Shown here: piece after piece, positions 1-7,732 of the stretch | Layout of the letters: each line of letters starts with the position of its first letter | How positions within the stretch are numbered: the first letter of the stretch is position 1 | Assembly (NCBI RefSeq): GCF_023715895.1 | Contig: NZ_JAMBOO010000006.1 | Location: 110,806-174,805 of the forward strand | Direction: 5' to 3' | DNA length: 64,000 nt | DNA from: Domibacillus indicus | GTDB lineage: Bacteria > Bacillota > Bacilli > Bacillales > Domibacillaceae | Position numbers and translations under genes: made by a program | Notes under the pieces: generated by a model | What the model saw: only the letters and a program-made list of their open reading frames with translations | Databases searched by the model: none | Told to the model about the DNA's origin: nothing

Positions 1-2
1 AC

Positions 3-122
3 CCATCGATCAATTGGAATTTGGCTATTATTTGGAGAAAAAATCAATATTTATCCTATGCAGCTAAGGAATGGCTTTCATTCACTAAGAAAGAGCTTTC
101 AAAAGCGGCTTCTCTCCAATGA
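3..122 (+). CDS. C-terminal end of a LysR-type transcriptional regulator (partial)
   Basis: Frame 3 is open from the window edge to a TGA at 120-122 and gives about 39 residues, including LAIIWRKNQYLS followed by AAKEWLSFTKK. This resembles the last strand and helix of LysR-family effector-binding domains, where a hydrophobic LAIIWRK-type strand precedes a final amphipathic helix. The other two frames read as non-protein-like. The coding end overlaps a terminator hairpin, as expected for a true 3' end. The family call rests on this short tail only, and the DNA-binding half lies outside the window. Confidence 0.55.
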   Translation, partial: PSINWNLAIIWRKNQYLSYAAKEWLSFTKKELSKAASLQ

Positions 123-135
123 AGCCGCTTTCTTT
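102..135 (+). terminator. Intrinsic terminator after the LysR-like gene
   Basis: An 11-bp inverted repeat (AAAGCGGCTTC at 102-112, GAAGCCGCTTT at 121-131) is followed by a T-rich run. It overlaps the last codons of the partial upstream gene. Confidence 0.75.
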
Positions 136-268
136 TATGCCGTTTATTTATGAATGAAAACATTTACATAGATAAAAGCTATACTAAAAATGAAAAACAA
201 CCATTTTACTTACATTGTAAACGGGCGTACACTGAGAGCGTGATTCCAACATGGAAGGATTGAAAACC

Positions 269-799
269 ATGAGCGCAGTAAAAGAAGCGATCAAAACACG
301 TGAAAGCCGCATCGTACATACCGACCAAGTATTGTCATGCGATTTAAATAATTATCAAACTTTATTCGGCGGCGTGCTGATGAAAAAAATCGACAGCGCT
401 GCCTGCCTGTCTGCAAGACGCCACTCTCGCGTAAAACAGTGCGTGACTGCTTCAACCGATTCCATCGACTTTTTAGATTCGATTCGTGAAACGGATTCGG
501 TTTGCGTTGAGTCGTTCGTTACTTATACAGGCCGGACATCAATGGAAGTGTTCTGTAAAGTGATTGCCGAAGATATCGGCACAGGCGAACGCCGTATTGC
601 AGCCACTGCTTTTTTAACCTTTGTAGCTATTGGCGAGGATAAAAAGCCTGTCGAAGTACCTGGCGTCATTCCTGAAACCGAAGAAGAAAAGTTTTTGTTT
701 GAAACAGCAAAAGACCGTGCGGAAATGCGTAAAATCCGCAGAACAAAAAGCAAAGAACTTGCTGAATACATGACTCTGAAAAAACCGTGGGACAGATAA
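269..799 (+). CDS. Acyl-CoA thioesterase, hotdog fold (YkhA-like)
   Basis: Predicted to hydrolyse acyl-CoA to free fatty acid and CoA in the cytoplasm. The protein has about 176 residues. A motif near residue 30 (NNYQTLFGGVLM) and a following TASTDSIDF segment match the single-hotdog acyl-CoA hydrolase family (BFIT/YkhA type). I chose the ATG at 269 because GGAAGG at 253-258 sits about 10 nt upstream; the in-frame ATG at 251 has no ribosome binding site. It is probably co-transcribed with the gene at 813, 13 nt downstream. The exact acyl chain preference cannot be read from the sequence. Confidence 0.85.
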   Translation: MSAVKEAIKTRESRIVHTDQVLSCDLNNYQTLFGGVLMKKIDSAACLSARRHSRVKQCVTASTDSIDFLDSIRETDSVCVESFVTYTGRTSMEVFCKVIAEDIGTGERRIAATAFLTFVAIGEDKKPVEVPGVIPETEEEKFLFETAKDRAEMRKIRRTKSKELAEYMTLKKPWDR

Positions 800-812
800 A
801 GGAGGAACGAGA

Positions 813-1187
813 ATGATTACAACATTGTGCAGTATTGATGAATTAAAAGAAGCGAAAACGGCGCTTGTCGATTTGCAGGATTCTTACCCTGCTCTTTGTG
901 AAAAGTTCGTTCATGTAGCCGGATTAACACGCTCACTTCAGTTAAAGTATCAGTATATGGGCTGCTTGATTATGGACGAAAATTCTGATGACTGCATCCC
1001 AAATATTCCATACAGCTCTGTGCTTCGCCTTTATAAAAAAGAAGTTCAAACGCTGAAAAACGATGAGCATATTGATGCCTTGAAAAAGCTTTTCCGTTCA
1101 TTTAAAGAAACAGGTTATGCGAAAATCAGCCTGCTTGCTCTTGGCCGTTCACCTGAATCTCTTATCGGGGCATCAAGCGTAAAATAA
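813..1187 (+). CDS. Conserved hypothetical protein paired with the acyl-CoA thioesterase
   Basis: A soluble protein of 124 residues with no signal peptide or membrane segment, rich in Leu and Lys and predicted mostly helical. I do not recognise a family. It has GGAGG at 801-805, lies 13 nt after the thioesterase stop, and is followed by a terminator, so the two genes form a two-gene unit. A role in acyl-CoA or lipid metabolism is only suggested by this linkage. Confidence 0.7.
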   Translation: MITTLCSIDELKEAKTALVDLQDSYPALCEKFVHVAGLTRSLQLKYQYMGCLIMDENSDDCIPNIPYSSVLRLYKKEVQTLKNDEHIDALKKLFRSFKETGYAKISLLALGRSPESLIGASSVK

Positions 1188-1191
1188 TCAG

Positions 1192-1220
1192 AACCAGGAG
1201 AACTCTTCCTGGTTTTTTTG
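1192..1220 (+). terminator. Intrinsic terminator of the thioesterase operon
   Basis: AACCAGGA (1192-1199) pairs with TCCTGGTT, followed by a T tract. Confidence 0.85.
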
Positions 1221-1264
1221 TTTTTCAGCAGGCCTGTATTCAAAAAGCAAAAAGAATCTCCTTT

Positions 1265-1816
1265 TTACGAGAGATTCTTTTTTTCTGCCAGCTGATCGAC
1301 CAGCTTTTCTGCTGTTTTGCGGTACATGTTGCTCATATGAACAAGAGCTAGGATCTGCATGATCTGGCCAAGCTCATCGGTACGAGCCGTAATGTCTTCG
1401 ATCCGGCCGGCAATATCTGCCCTTCCATGCTTCACGTTATCAGCCGCTACTGTTAAAAATTCTTCATAAAAAGAATCCAAATCAATGTCACCGATCCGCT
1501 CATTAATACCGGAGAGAGTTGTTTTAATGTCGTTGATCGACAATGACCCTTTCAACTGGTAAATAAGGCTGATCAGCAGCAGATGCTCTTTCGAATACTT
1601 TTTTTGCTGAATAGGAAACAACAGTTTTCCTTTTGCATAGTTGTTGATCATTGTTTTTGTTAATACTTTTTCTTCTTCATTCCGCGTCGAGCTTTCGAAT
1701 GTTCGTTCGAATAATTGAATAACCTGATCCATGTATAAGTCAATACTCGGTATCTTATCCGGTGTCAACTGGTTATCAAGATGAAGTTCATTTAAAACGT
1801 CTGTCAGTTTTCCCAC
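1265..1816 (-). CDS. DUF1836-family putative transcriptional regulator (YkrK-like)
   Basis: A soluble protein of 183 residues resembling the DUF1836 family. Its best-studied member, B. subtilis YkrK, represses the membrane protease gene htpX. The N-terminal half (MINNYAKGKLLFPIQQKKYS) looks like the MerR-like helix-turn-helix of this family; the C-terminal half is helical. The start is GTG (1814-1816), with AGGTG just upstream. It is divergent from the hemolysin III-like gene, with back-to-back promoters and an 8-bp inverted repeat between them, so control of that neighbour is a reasonable inference. The DNA-binding role is inferred from the family. Confidence 0.7.
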   Translation of the reverse strand: MGKLTDVLNELHLDNQLTPDKIPSIDLYMDQVIQLFERTFESSTRNEEEKVLTKTMINNYAKGKLLFPIQQKKYSKEHLLLISLIYQLKGSLSINDIKTTLSGINERIGDIDLDSFYEEFLTVAADNVKHGRADIAGRIEDITARTDELGQIMQILALVHMSNMYRKTAEKLVDQLAEKKNLS

Positions 1817-1852
1817 ATAAACACCTGCTTTTTAGATCGTTATATTACTTTT

Positions 1853-1912
1853 ATTATAAGGGAATATCCTCCACATGTAAAACTTGACTATATAACATAA
1901 TAAAAGTATCAT
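1853..1912. promoter_or_regulatory. Back-to-back divergent promoters
   Basis: On the minus strand, TTTACA (complement of 1876-1881) and TATAAT (complement of 1853-1858) have a 17-nt spacer and drive the DUF1836 gene. On the plus strand, TTGACT (1884-1889) and TATCAT (1907-1912), also 17 nt apart, drive the hemolysin III-like gene. The two -35 boxes are only 2 nt apart. Confidence 0.65.
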
Positions 1913-1915
1913 AAT

Positions 1916-1936
1916 ATGTAGTTATAAAAACTACAT
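1916..1936. promoter_or_regulatory. Perfect inverted repeat over the predicted start of hlyIII transcription
   Basis: ATGTAGTT (1916-1923), a 5-nt spacer, then AACTACAT (1929-1936). It lies just after the plus-strand -10 box, where a bound repressor would block RNA polymerase. The linked DUF1836 protein is the obvious candidate ligand (inference). Confidence 0.5.
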
Positions 1937-1954
1937 GCAACAGGAGGAATGTCC

Positions 1955-2599
1955 ATGACCTCTCTTATTCGCGAACCAATCAATGCCCTTACTCACTGGT
2001 TTGGAGCATTTTTATCTGTAGCTGCTCTTGCTGCGATGCTGCTTAAGGCTTCTACAACCGGCTCTGCACTGGCCCTTTTAGCTGTATCGGCCTTTGGCAT
2101 CAGCTTAATTCTTTTGTACTCAGCTTCTGCGCTTTATCACTCCGTTATTGCGTCTGACGCGGTGATTGCCCTTTTCAGGCGCTTGGACCATTCGATGATT
2201 TTCGTGCTCATCGCCGGCTCTTATGCACCCTTTTGCTTGATCAGCCTGCATAGCCGGACCGGGTTGATTTTATTTTGGATCGTCTTAGCCGCAGCTGTTT
2301 TAGGTATTTTGTTTAAAATGATTTGGTTCACCTGCCCGAGATGGATGTCAACCGCTCTGTATATATTCATGGGCTGGATGGCTGTGTTTGTTTTTTCCCC
2401 GCTTGCTTCAAGCATGGAAACTGGCGGTCTTGTCCTGCTTGTAGCTGGCGGCATTTTTTATACGATCGGCGGCATCATTTATGGGCTGAAGCCGTCCTGG
2501 ATGCAATTTGGACAGATGGGCTTTCATGAAATTTTCCACATTTTTATTTTACTTGGCAGCCTCGCTCACTTTTGGAGTGTGTTTATTTACGTCCTTTAA
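1955..2599 (+). CDS. Hemolysin III / PAQR-like integral membrane protein (YplQ-like)
   Basis: About 214 residues with seven hydrophobic segments. The family signature is visible: NALTHWFGA at the N-terminus, SASALYHS and a LDHSMIF motif in the middle, and GFHEIFHIFILLGSLAHF at the end. The His and Ser/Asp positions are those shared with PAQR receptors and alkaline ceramidases, where they bind zinc. The ATG at 1955 lies 7 nt after AGGAGG (1942-1947); the ATG at 1949 is too close to it. Whether it is a pore former, hydrolase or receptor in Bacillus is unresolved. Confidence 0.85.
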   Translation: MTSLIREPINALTHWFGAFLSVAALAAMLLKASTTGSALALLAVSAFGISLILLYSASALYHSVIASDAVIALFRRLDHSMIFVLIAGSYAPFCLISLHSRTGLILFWIVLAAAVLGILFKMIWFTCPRWMSTALYIFMGWMAVFVFSPLASSMETGGLVLLVAGGIFYTIGGIIYGLKPSWMQFGQMGFHEIFHIFILLGSLAHFWSVFIYVL

Positions 2600-2610
2600 C
2601 TTCAATAAAA

Positions 2611-2641
2611 AACCACGGGCTCGCGAGTCCCGTGGTTTTGT
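2611..2641. terminator. Bidirectional terminator
   Basis: AACCACGGG (2611-2619) pairs with CCCGTGGTT (2629-2637), with A and T tracts on the two sides. It serves the convergent hemolysin III-like and amidase genes. Confidence 0.85.
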
Positions 2642-2647
2642 CCGATT

Positions 2648-4717
2648 TTATTCAAAGTCTGGTGCCTGACGGTGTTCCGTTCCTTCTTGATACGAGTAAG
2701 CAAGCTTGATCAGCGTCGGCTCGCTAAACGCTGTCCCAAGCATCTCCATGCCAATCGGCAGTCCTTCATCACTGAATCCGATTGGAACCGACATCGCTGG
2801 ATAGCCTGAGAATGGGCTTAATTTAGGATTTGGCCCGCCGCCCTGATCACCGCCAATTTTTTGCGGCAGTATAGCTGAAGTTGGATACACTAAAGCGTCT
2901 ATATCCTGTTCTTCGTACACTTCCATTAAACTTTCAGTCGTAATTTTAGGACGATTTACGATGATGTCCTGATAAGTGGCATCTTCTTCTAGAGATACTT
3001 TCGCATCCCGCGCTCTCATTGATTCTTCCATTGCAGGATGATATTTTCCGCTCTCGATAATCTCACTCAGCGATTTTACAGGTGCATTTTCTCCAAGCGA
3101 AGCTAAATAATCATTTAACTGAAATTTAAACTCATAGGAGCTTAAGCTTGGGTAAGCCATAATTTTATCCAGGTTTGGAATGGTAACGTCTACTACCTCC
3201 GCTCCGAGCGCTTCCATATCATCAATCGCCTGCTCGGTCGCTTCAATAATCTGCTCGTCTTCTCCAAATAGAGCTTTGACAACGCCGATCCGCGCACCTT
3301 TTAACCCATCTTCATCCAGGTAATCGGTGTAGCTGTCCGGAATATGGCCATTGCTTTTTTCCGTGATCGGATCCGCCTCATCGTAACCAACAATTGCATC
3401 CAGCACAACAGCCGCGTCTTCCACAGTTCTAGCCAGCGGCCCGCCCGTGTCCTGCGTCAGTGCAAGTGGAATAATGCCATCCCGGCTGGCAAGACCCATT
3501 GTCGGCCTGATTCCAACAAGGTTGTTGAAAGAAGCCGGTACCCGAATCGAACCGCCTGTATCTGTTCCCAGTCCTGCTGCCGCAAAGTTTGAAGCAACAG
3601 CAGCACCGGTTCCACCGCTTGAGCCACCGGGATAACGTGTTAAGTCATACGGATTCAAAGTCTGCCCGCCCAATGAACTGTATGTATTAAAGCCAAAAGC
3701 AAATTCATGCAGGTTTGCTTTGCCGATAATGACGGCACCTTCCTCACGCAGCTTCGCTGTCTGGAAAGCATCATCCGGTGCCATCGATCCTTCCAATGAT
3801 AAGGAACCAGCTGTAGTTGGCATATCGACTGTGTCATAATTATCTTTTAACACAATAGGAATGCCATGCAGCGCTCCGCGGATTTTTCCTTCTGCCCGCT
3901 CTCTATCAAGCTGTTTTGCGGTTTCGATCGCTTGTGCGTTCACGGAGATCATTGAGTTGATCTTTGGCCCCTGCTGGTCAAACTTTTCGATACGATCCAA
4001 ATAAAAACGGACCAGCTCTTCTGAACTCAATTCTCCTTCTTCCATCGCAGCACTCATTTCAGCAATGGTTGCTTCTTCTATATCGAACTGCTCAACCAGT
4101 TCTTTTTGGAGAAAGTGAAACAGCCGTAAAATGGTTGCGGCAGATTGTTCACGTGTCATATGCAAGGCCGGATTGAACTTGCCGTTCGTGTCGCCATACA
4201 TAAATTCAGCTCTTTCAACCGCTCCAATCGAACCGGCGAACGCCCCGTCATCCTTTACATCCTCGAACGATTCGGCTGCAGACGCAAGCTCCGCGGTTTC
4301 GGCTAAAATTCTGGCAGCCTGCTCGCGCGAAACCGGCTCGTTTGGCCGGAATGTTCCATCACTGTAACCGGCAATCCAGCCTTTTTCCGCCGCTTTTAAA
4401 ATCGCAGGGCCTAATGTGCTCGCAGCAGGAACATCTTTAAATGTTTTCGAGGAACCTTCCGGCAGCTCCTCTCCACCAGCTGACTCGTATACAGCCACAA
4501 CGAGCCGGGCAAATTCCCCTCTTGTCACAGCCTGCTTCGGTTTAAATGTGCCATCTATGTATCCACTGACTAAACCACGCTCTTTTGCTTCTGTTACTTC
4601 TGCTGCCAGCCGTCCTTCTACATCTGAAAACTCGGCTCCCGCTGTTGTCGCAAACACGCTCAGCCCCATCGTGATACTTGCTGTAAATAGTGCTGCTGTT
4701 TTACTTTGTTTCTTCAT
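2648..4717 (-). CDS. Cell-surface amidase with three N-terminal SLH domains
   Basis: 689 residues. A signal peptide (1-28) precedes three S-layer-homology modules (about 29-78, 92-143, 150-203) with the variant anchoring motifs TRGE, SREQ and TREQ. An amidase-signature domain fills about 210-680. It has the Ser-cisSer-Lys set: Lys in IVLKDNYD, cis-Ser in GGSSGGTGA and nucleophilic Ser in GTDTGGSIRVP. SLH modules bind pyruvylated cell-wall polymer, so the enzyme should act outside the cell, probably on peptide or small amides; the substrate is unknown. AGGAGGAG precedes the ATG. It stands alone between terminators, suggesting single-gene transcription. Confidence 0.9.
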   Translation of the reverse strand: MKKQSKTAALFTASITMGLSVFATTAGAEFSDVEGRLAAEVTEAKERGLVSGYIDGTFKPKQAVTRGEFARLVVAVYESAGGEELPEGSSKTFKDVPAASTLGPAILKAAEKGWIAGYSDGTFRPNEPVSREQAARILAETAELASAAESFEDVKDDGAFAGSIGAVERAEFMYGDTNGKFNPALHMTREQSAATILRLFHFLQKELVEQFDIEEATIAEMSAAMEEGELSSEELVRFYLDRIEKFDQQGPKINSMISVNAQAIETAKQLDRERAEGKIRGALHGIPIVLKDNYDTVDMPTTAGSLSLEGSMAPDDAFQTAKLREEGAVIIGKANLHEFAFGFNTYSSLGGQTLNPYDLTRYPGGSSGGTGAAVASNFAAAGLGTDTGGSIRVPASFNNLVGIRPTMGLASRDGIIPLALTQDTGGPLARTVEDAAVVLDAIVGYDEADPITEKSNGHIPDSYTDYLDEDGLKGARIGVVKALFGEDEQIIEATEQAIDDMEALGAEVVDVTIPNLDKIMAYPSLSSYEFKFQLNDYLASLGENAPVKSLSEIIESGKYHPAMEESMRARDAKVSLEEDATYQDIIVNRPKITTESLMEVYEEQDIDALVYPTSAILPQKIGGDQGGGPNPKLSPFSGYPAMSVPIGFSDEGLPIGMEMLGTAFSEPTLIKLAYSYQEGTEHRQAPDFE

Positions 4718-4843
4718 GCCATCTCCTCCTCTAGCTATCTACTTTTTAAATTAGCAAATCCAAGTTCTCATTTCTCTTTTCATGTCATATTTCCTTACAC
4801 GATTTAACGAAAGCCATTTTTACTTGATTGGGAGGAAATAAAA

Positions 4844-4872
4844 AAACAAGCGCAAATCAATTTGCGCTTGTT
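4844..4872 (-). terminator. Terminator of the small lipoprotein gene
   Basis: AACAAGCGCAAA (4845-4856) pairs with TTTGCGCTTGTT (4861-4872), with a T tract on the minus strand. Confidence 0.85.
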
Positions 4873-5322
4873 TTACTGGCCGAGCTTTTCAATATTATTC
4901 CGGAGCTCCTGAAGTTCCTGGACCGTCTTTAACAGTTCCGTATTTTCTAAAAGAGCAGCCGGGTCAAGTGTACCGTTTTCGAGCTTGCTGTTTACTTCAT
5001 TTAAACCTGATTCAAGCTGTGCACTGTAATCAAGGAGCTTTTCATGCACGCCTTCCGCAATGACCGGCGCTTCCATTTGCTGCACCTGGTCAATTTCCTG
5101 CTGCATGTTTTCAAGCTGCGCCTGAGCATCCTCCATCAAGTTCGGATTTGATGCAGCATTTTCAAGCAGCGCCGGAATATCACTTGCAAACTGCTGTGTT
5201 TCATCCAAAAAGCCTGATATATCATTGGCATAGGTTAACGTATCATTGGCCTGGTCGAGCAGGCTGCACCCGCTTAATAGAATAGCAGACAGCCCGGCAG
5301 CCGCGGCCCATTTTAACATCAT
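4873..5322 (-). CDS. Small helical lipoprotein (DUF6376-like)
   Basis: About 150 residues. An N-terminal signal ends in the lipobox LLSGC (Cys19), so it should be lipid-anchored on the outer face of the membrane. The rest is Gln/Glu/Asn-rich and helical with heptad-like leucines, ending LQELRNNIEKLGQ. It resembles the DUF6376 lipoproteins of Bacillus, which have no assigned role. The start is set by AGGAGGA at 5329-5335. There is no operon partner: a terminator lies downstream and the upstream amidase gene is separate. Confidence 0.75.
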   Translation of the reverse strand: MMLKWAAAAGLSAILLSGCSLLDQANDTLTYANDISGFLDETQQFASDIPALLENAASNPNLMEDAQAQLENMQQEIDQVQQMEAPVIAEGVHEKLLDYSAQLESGLNEVNSKLENGTLDPAALLENTELLKTVQELQELRNNIEKLGQ

Positions 5323-5391
5323 ATCGTTTCCTCCTGTTTCTTCGTTATCTAGTATACGAATGATACAAGCAAATGGATTCATTTCTTTTCA

Positions 5392-5419
5392 CAAAAAAAT
5401 TCACCGGCTTTGAGCCGGT
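5392..5419 (-). terminator. Terminator of the cobalamin operon
   Basis: ACCGGCT (5403-5409) and AGCCGGT (5413-5419) form the stem; on the minus strand it is followed by GAATTTTTTT. It lies about 150 nt beyond the cblS stop. Confidence 0.7.
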
Positions 5420-5428
5420 CAATGAGGG

Positions 5429-5570
5429 TGTAGACAAAATAAGAAAACAGGCTGATTGAAAACGCCTGCTCTTCCAGGAACGCCGCCGGCTGAGAAGTGA
5501 GTGACCTTTTTCGGGTCATGAGCATTCGCAGACGGCAAGTGACGCCGAAAGCGGACGTTTGCGGGCATCC
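5429..5570. repeat. Intergenic segment beginning with the shared motif TGTAGACAAA
   Basis: TGTAGACAAA (5429-5438) also occurs at the end of the repeat at 52175 and, inverted, at 62189-62198. The following 130 nt are GC-rich with several short hairpins but show no internal match to those elements that I can see. It sits between the cblS stop and the operon terminator, so it would be transcribed as the operon's 3' UTR. Confidence 0.35.
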
Positions 5571-6245
5571 TTATTCAACGAGGTGCAGCCGGTAAAGCCG
5601 CCCTGCTGCTTCTTCTATTCGCTGTGCCGTTCCTTCTTCAAAGGCAACTAAAAAACAAGTAGATGGCCCGGCTGATTTTTTCATATCCAGCTCGCAGCGG
5701 CCCTTTTTGCCGGAAAGCTGCTCAAGCTCATAGGCAATTCCTTTTGACCCGACAGGCAAAACAGCCCGGATACCTTCCATTTTGACGATTTCGTGAAAAA
5801 CAGCGAGAGGCGCTACATCCTCTGTGCATTCCAGTACTTCATTGCCGACGAGCGGCTTGCCAATAACACCGTACTGTACTTCTCTTCCTTCTACACGGCC
5901 GGCTTCCCGAGCATCCCGGCCGATGATGACCATGCCGGCGGCTGACTGAAGCATACTGAAGTTCGATTCTGTACTGCCGGTCACCTCCAGTGCACAGCCA
6001 AGCTCAGCCGCCGCCCGCTGAACCCCTTCCTTGAGCGCCTTCCATGCCTCATCTCCGGAGAAATTATGAAGAACTGCCGCAAACGGCTCTCCGCCAGCAG
6101 CCATACATTCCATTAAAGCAACCCGGGCTGAAAAGTAACCAACTACTTCATATGGAGCCCTGACGGCATCATGTTCCTTTTCTCCAATAGCGCCGCTGTT
6201 ATCAGCAGCGATAATCAGTCCGTTTGTTCGAATTACATCACGCAT
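5571..6245 (-). CDS. cblS: Alpha-ribazole kinase CblS (AIR-synthase-like ATP-binding protein)
   Basis: Predicted to phosphorylate alpha-ribazole to alpha-ribazole-5'-phosphate, the lower-ligand precursor of cobalamin. The CblT/CblS route replaces CobT in several Firmicutes. The N-terminal ADNSGAIGEKEHDAV and YFSARVALMECMAAGGEP segments resemble the nucleotide-binding half of PurM/ThiL-type enzymes. The ATG at 6245 overlaps the end of cblT by 8 nt; another ATG at 6257 is possible. It is the last gene of the B12 operon. The call rests on the fold resemblance plus adjacency to cblT and the absence of cobT here. Confidence 0.75.
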   Translation of the reverse strand: MRDVIRTNGLIIAADNSGAIGEKEHDAVRAPYEVVGYFSARVALMECMAAGGEPFAAVLHNFSGDEAWKALKEGVQRAAAELGCALEVTGSTESNFSMLQSAAGMVIIGRDAREAGRVEGREVQYGVIGKPLVGNEVLECTEDVAPLAVFHEIVKMEGIRAVLPVGSKGIAYELEQLSGKKGRCELDMKKSAGPSTCFLVAFEEGTAQRIEEAAGRLYRLHLVE

Positions 6246-6726
6246 AAAAACGGCCATACCGTTTCTTAAATAGGGGTACAAGGCGAGGAAGCAATACGTA
6301 CGCGGCCGCACCGTTGATCAAAGCAGCAACTCCAATCGCCGGTACCGAGCTTACATAAAACACCATACCCATAAAGGGGATAAACAGCGCCGGCAGCACG
6401 ATTCCATTTAAAAAGACAAAGACCGGCAGGGCAGTCCATTTCCGGCCTGAACGGTATATCCGGCCGAAAACCCACATAACGGCGGCCATTTCCACTGCCA
6501 CAATCCCGTGCAGCGGCCCCATTGGAAAGCCGCCGAACAGCGCTGAGACGATATGGCCAAAAGCACCGATCAAGGCTCCTGCGGCCGGGCCCAGCAAAAC
6601 CGCACCAATCAGTGCCGGAAATGAATCAAGCGCCACACTTGAAACAGGTGCCGGCACTTTTATCATCCCGCCCGCCACAGACAGCGCAATAAACAGCGCC
6701 AGCCAGCTTACTTTTCCCGCTCTCAT
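6238..6726 (-). CDS. cblT: Alpha-ribazole transporter CblT (ECF-type S component)
   Basis: 162 residues with five or six hydrophobic segments, Gly/Ala-rich, typical of ECF transporter substrate-binding S components. The segment LIGAVLLGPAAGALIGAFGH followed by FPMGPLH is characteristic of vitamin S subunits. Paired with cblS it is predicted to import alpha-ribazole, working with an ECF energizing module encoded elsewhere. AGAGGA lies 7 nt before the ATG. It overlaps the upstream adenosyltransferase by 4 nt and cblS by 8 nt, implying tight translational coupling. Confidence 0.75.
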   Translation of the reverse strand: MRAGKVSWLALFIALSVAGGMIKVPAPVSSVALDSFPALIGAVLLGPAAGALIGAFGHIVSALFGGFPMGPLHGIVAVEMAAVMWVFGRIYRSGRKWTALPVFVFLNGIVLPALFIPFMGMVFYVSSVPAIGVAALINGAAAYVLLPRLVPLFKKRYGRFYA

Positions 6727-7310
6727 GATTTGTCCTCTTTCCGTTTTCCTTTCCGGAAAACATTGGCGCTCCGGACGTACTCCACATCTTTCACGCCTTC
6801 ACGAAAGTTAATAACACGGGCAATGGCAAAGAAATAGTCTGATAAACGGTTTAAATATTTCAGTGTCACCGGGTGCACTTCTTCACCCGTGCGCATAAGC
6901 GCGACAACAAGACGTTCCGCCCGGCGCGCTACTGTGCGTGCCAAATGAATATGGGCAGAGCCTTTTGAGCCGCCCGGCAGGATAAATCGTTCCAGCTCCG
7001 GCGCTTCCTGAATATACGTGTCAATTTTTGCTTCCATGTTATCAATCGATTCCTGCTGCAGCTTAAAACCACGCTTCCCGTTGATCGTGGCAAGATCGCC
7101 GCCACAGTCGAACAGTTCATGCTGAATGGTTTCCAGATCCGCCAGAATATCATGAAACTTGACCGGGTCAAGCTCAGTCATCGCTATGCCGACAACTGAA
7201 TTTAATTCATCAACTGTGCCATAGGCGTCTACCCGGACATTGTCTTTGCCAACCCGCCCTCCGATAATGCTCGTTTCTCCTTTGTCGCCTGTTCGTGTAT
7301 ACAGTCTCAT
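6723..7310 (-). CDS. pduO: ATP:cob(I)alamin adenosyltransferase, PduO type
   Basis: About 195 residues. It transfers the 5'-deoxyadenosyl group of ATP to the cobalt of cob(I)alamin or corrinoid precursors. The family's N-terminal motif YTRTGDKGETSIIGG is present, as are VDAYGTVDELNS and the C-terminal ARRAERLVVAL and LNRLSDYFFAIAR helices that form the active site between subunits. The start is the ATG at 7310 after AAAGGAGGAAACAG, not the longer frame. Start and upstream stop overlap as ATGA. In this operon it adenosylates incoming corrinoids before CobQ, CobU and CobS act. Confidence 0.92.
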   Translation of the reverse strand: MRLYTRTGDKGETSIIGGRVGKDNVRVDAYGTVDELNSVVGIAMTELDPVKFHDILADLETIQHELFDCGGDLATINGKRGFKLQQESIDNMEAKIDTYIQEAPELERFILPGGSKGSAHIHLARTVARRAERLVVALMRTGEEVHPVTLKYLNRLSDYFFAIARVINFREGVKDVEYVRSANVFRKGKRKEDKS

Positions 7311-7732
7311 TCTGTTTCCTCCTTTATTGTTTCGGCAATACCATACCAGACGGTGTCTACACGTCTGGAGGCGGCTGCCGTATCTTGAAAACACCAGCCC
7401 GCTGCATCACGGAAAAAACGGTCAAAAGCATTCATTGGCACAATGCCTTTTGTAATATCCGTCCCAATTAAAATCACTGTCCGGTCTTCTTTTTGCCACT
7501 TCTCCAGCTGTTTTCGAAACAGCAGCCGGGCTTCCTCCGGTGTTTCAGACCGCTCCAGCAGGGCACGTATATACCGCTCTACCCCTTCCAGTACAACGAT
7601 TTCTTCCCTTAATTCAGGTGCTTCCTTTTCTTTATAAAACGAATGCCACTGGTGCGGCGTCTGCTCCAGCTTATAAAAAGCGGTCACCCATTTTTTCTTG
7701 CCGTTAAAGGCACCACCCGTAACGAAGTGCAT
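7307..7732 (-). CDS. Second CobU-like protein with an altered P-loop
   Basis: About 141 residues. The N-terminus FVTGGAFNGKKKWV aligns with the CobU/CobP P-loop start (FITGGVRSGKSSLAE in the canonical copy at 10471), but Lys replaces the Ser/Thr after GK. The ending TDITKGIVPMNAFDRFFRDAAG recalls the CobU C-terminus (LVSNELS..GM VP.....R.FRD.AG). It may be a short adenosylcobinamide kinase or guanylyltransferase paralogue, or a non-catalytic partner. The ATG at 7732 follows GAGGAGGGGG and lies 49 nt inside the upstream cobC frame. Confidence 0.65.
   Translation of the reverse strand: MHFVTGGAFNGKKKWVTAFYKLEQTPHQWHSFYKEKEAPELREEIVVLEGVERYIRALLERSETPEEARLLFRKQLEKWQKEDRTVILIGTDITKGIVPMNAFDRFFRDAAGWCFQDTAAASRRVDTVWYGIAETIKEETE

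Noticed and set aside
3344..3635. Plus-strand open frames across the amidase gene, and similar antisense frames elsewhere.
   Set aside because: They lie opposite well-supported genes, have no ribosome binding sites and no family resemblance.
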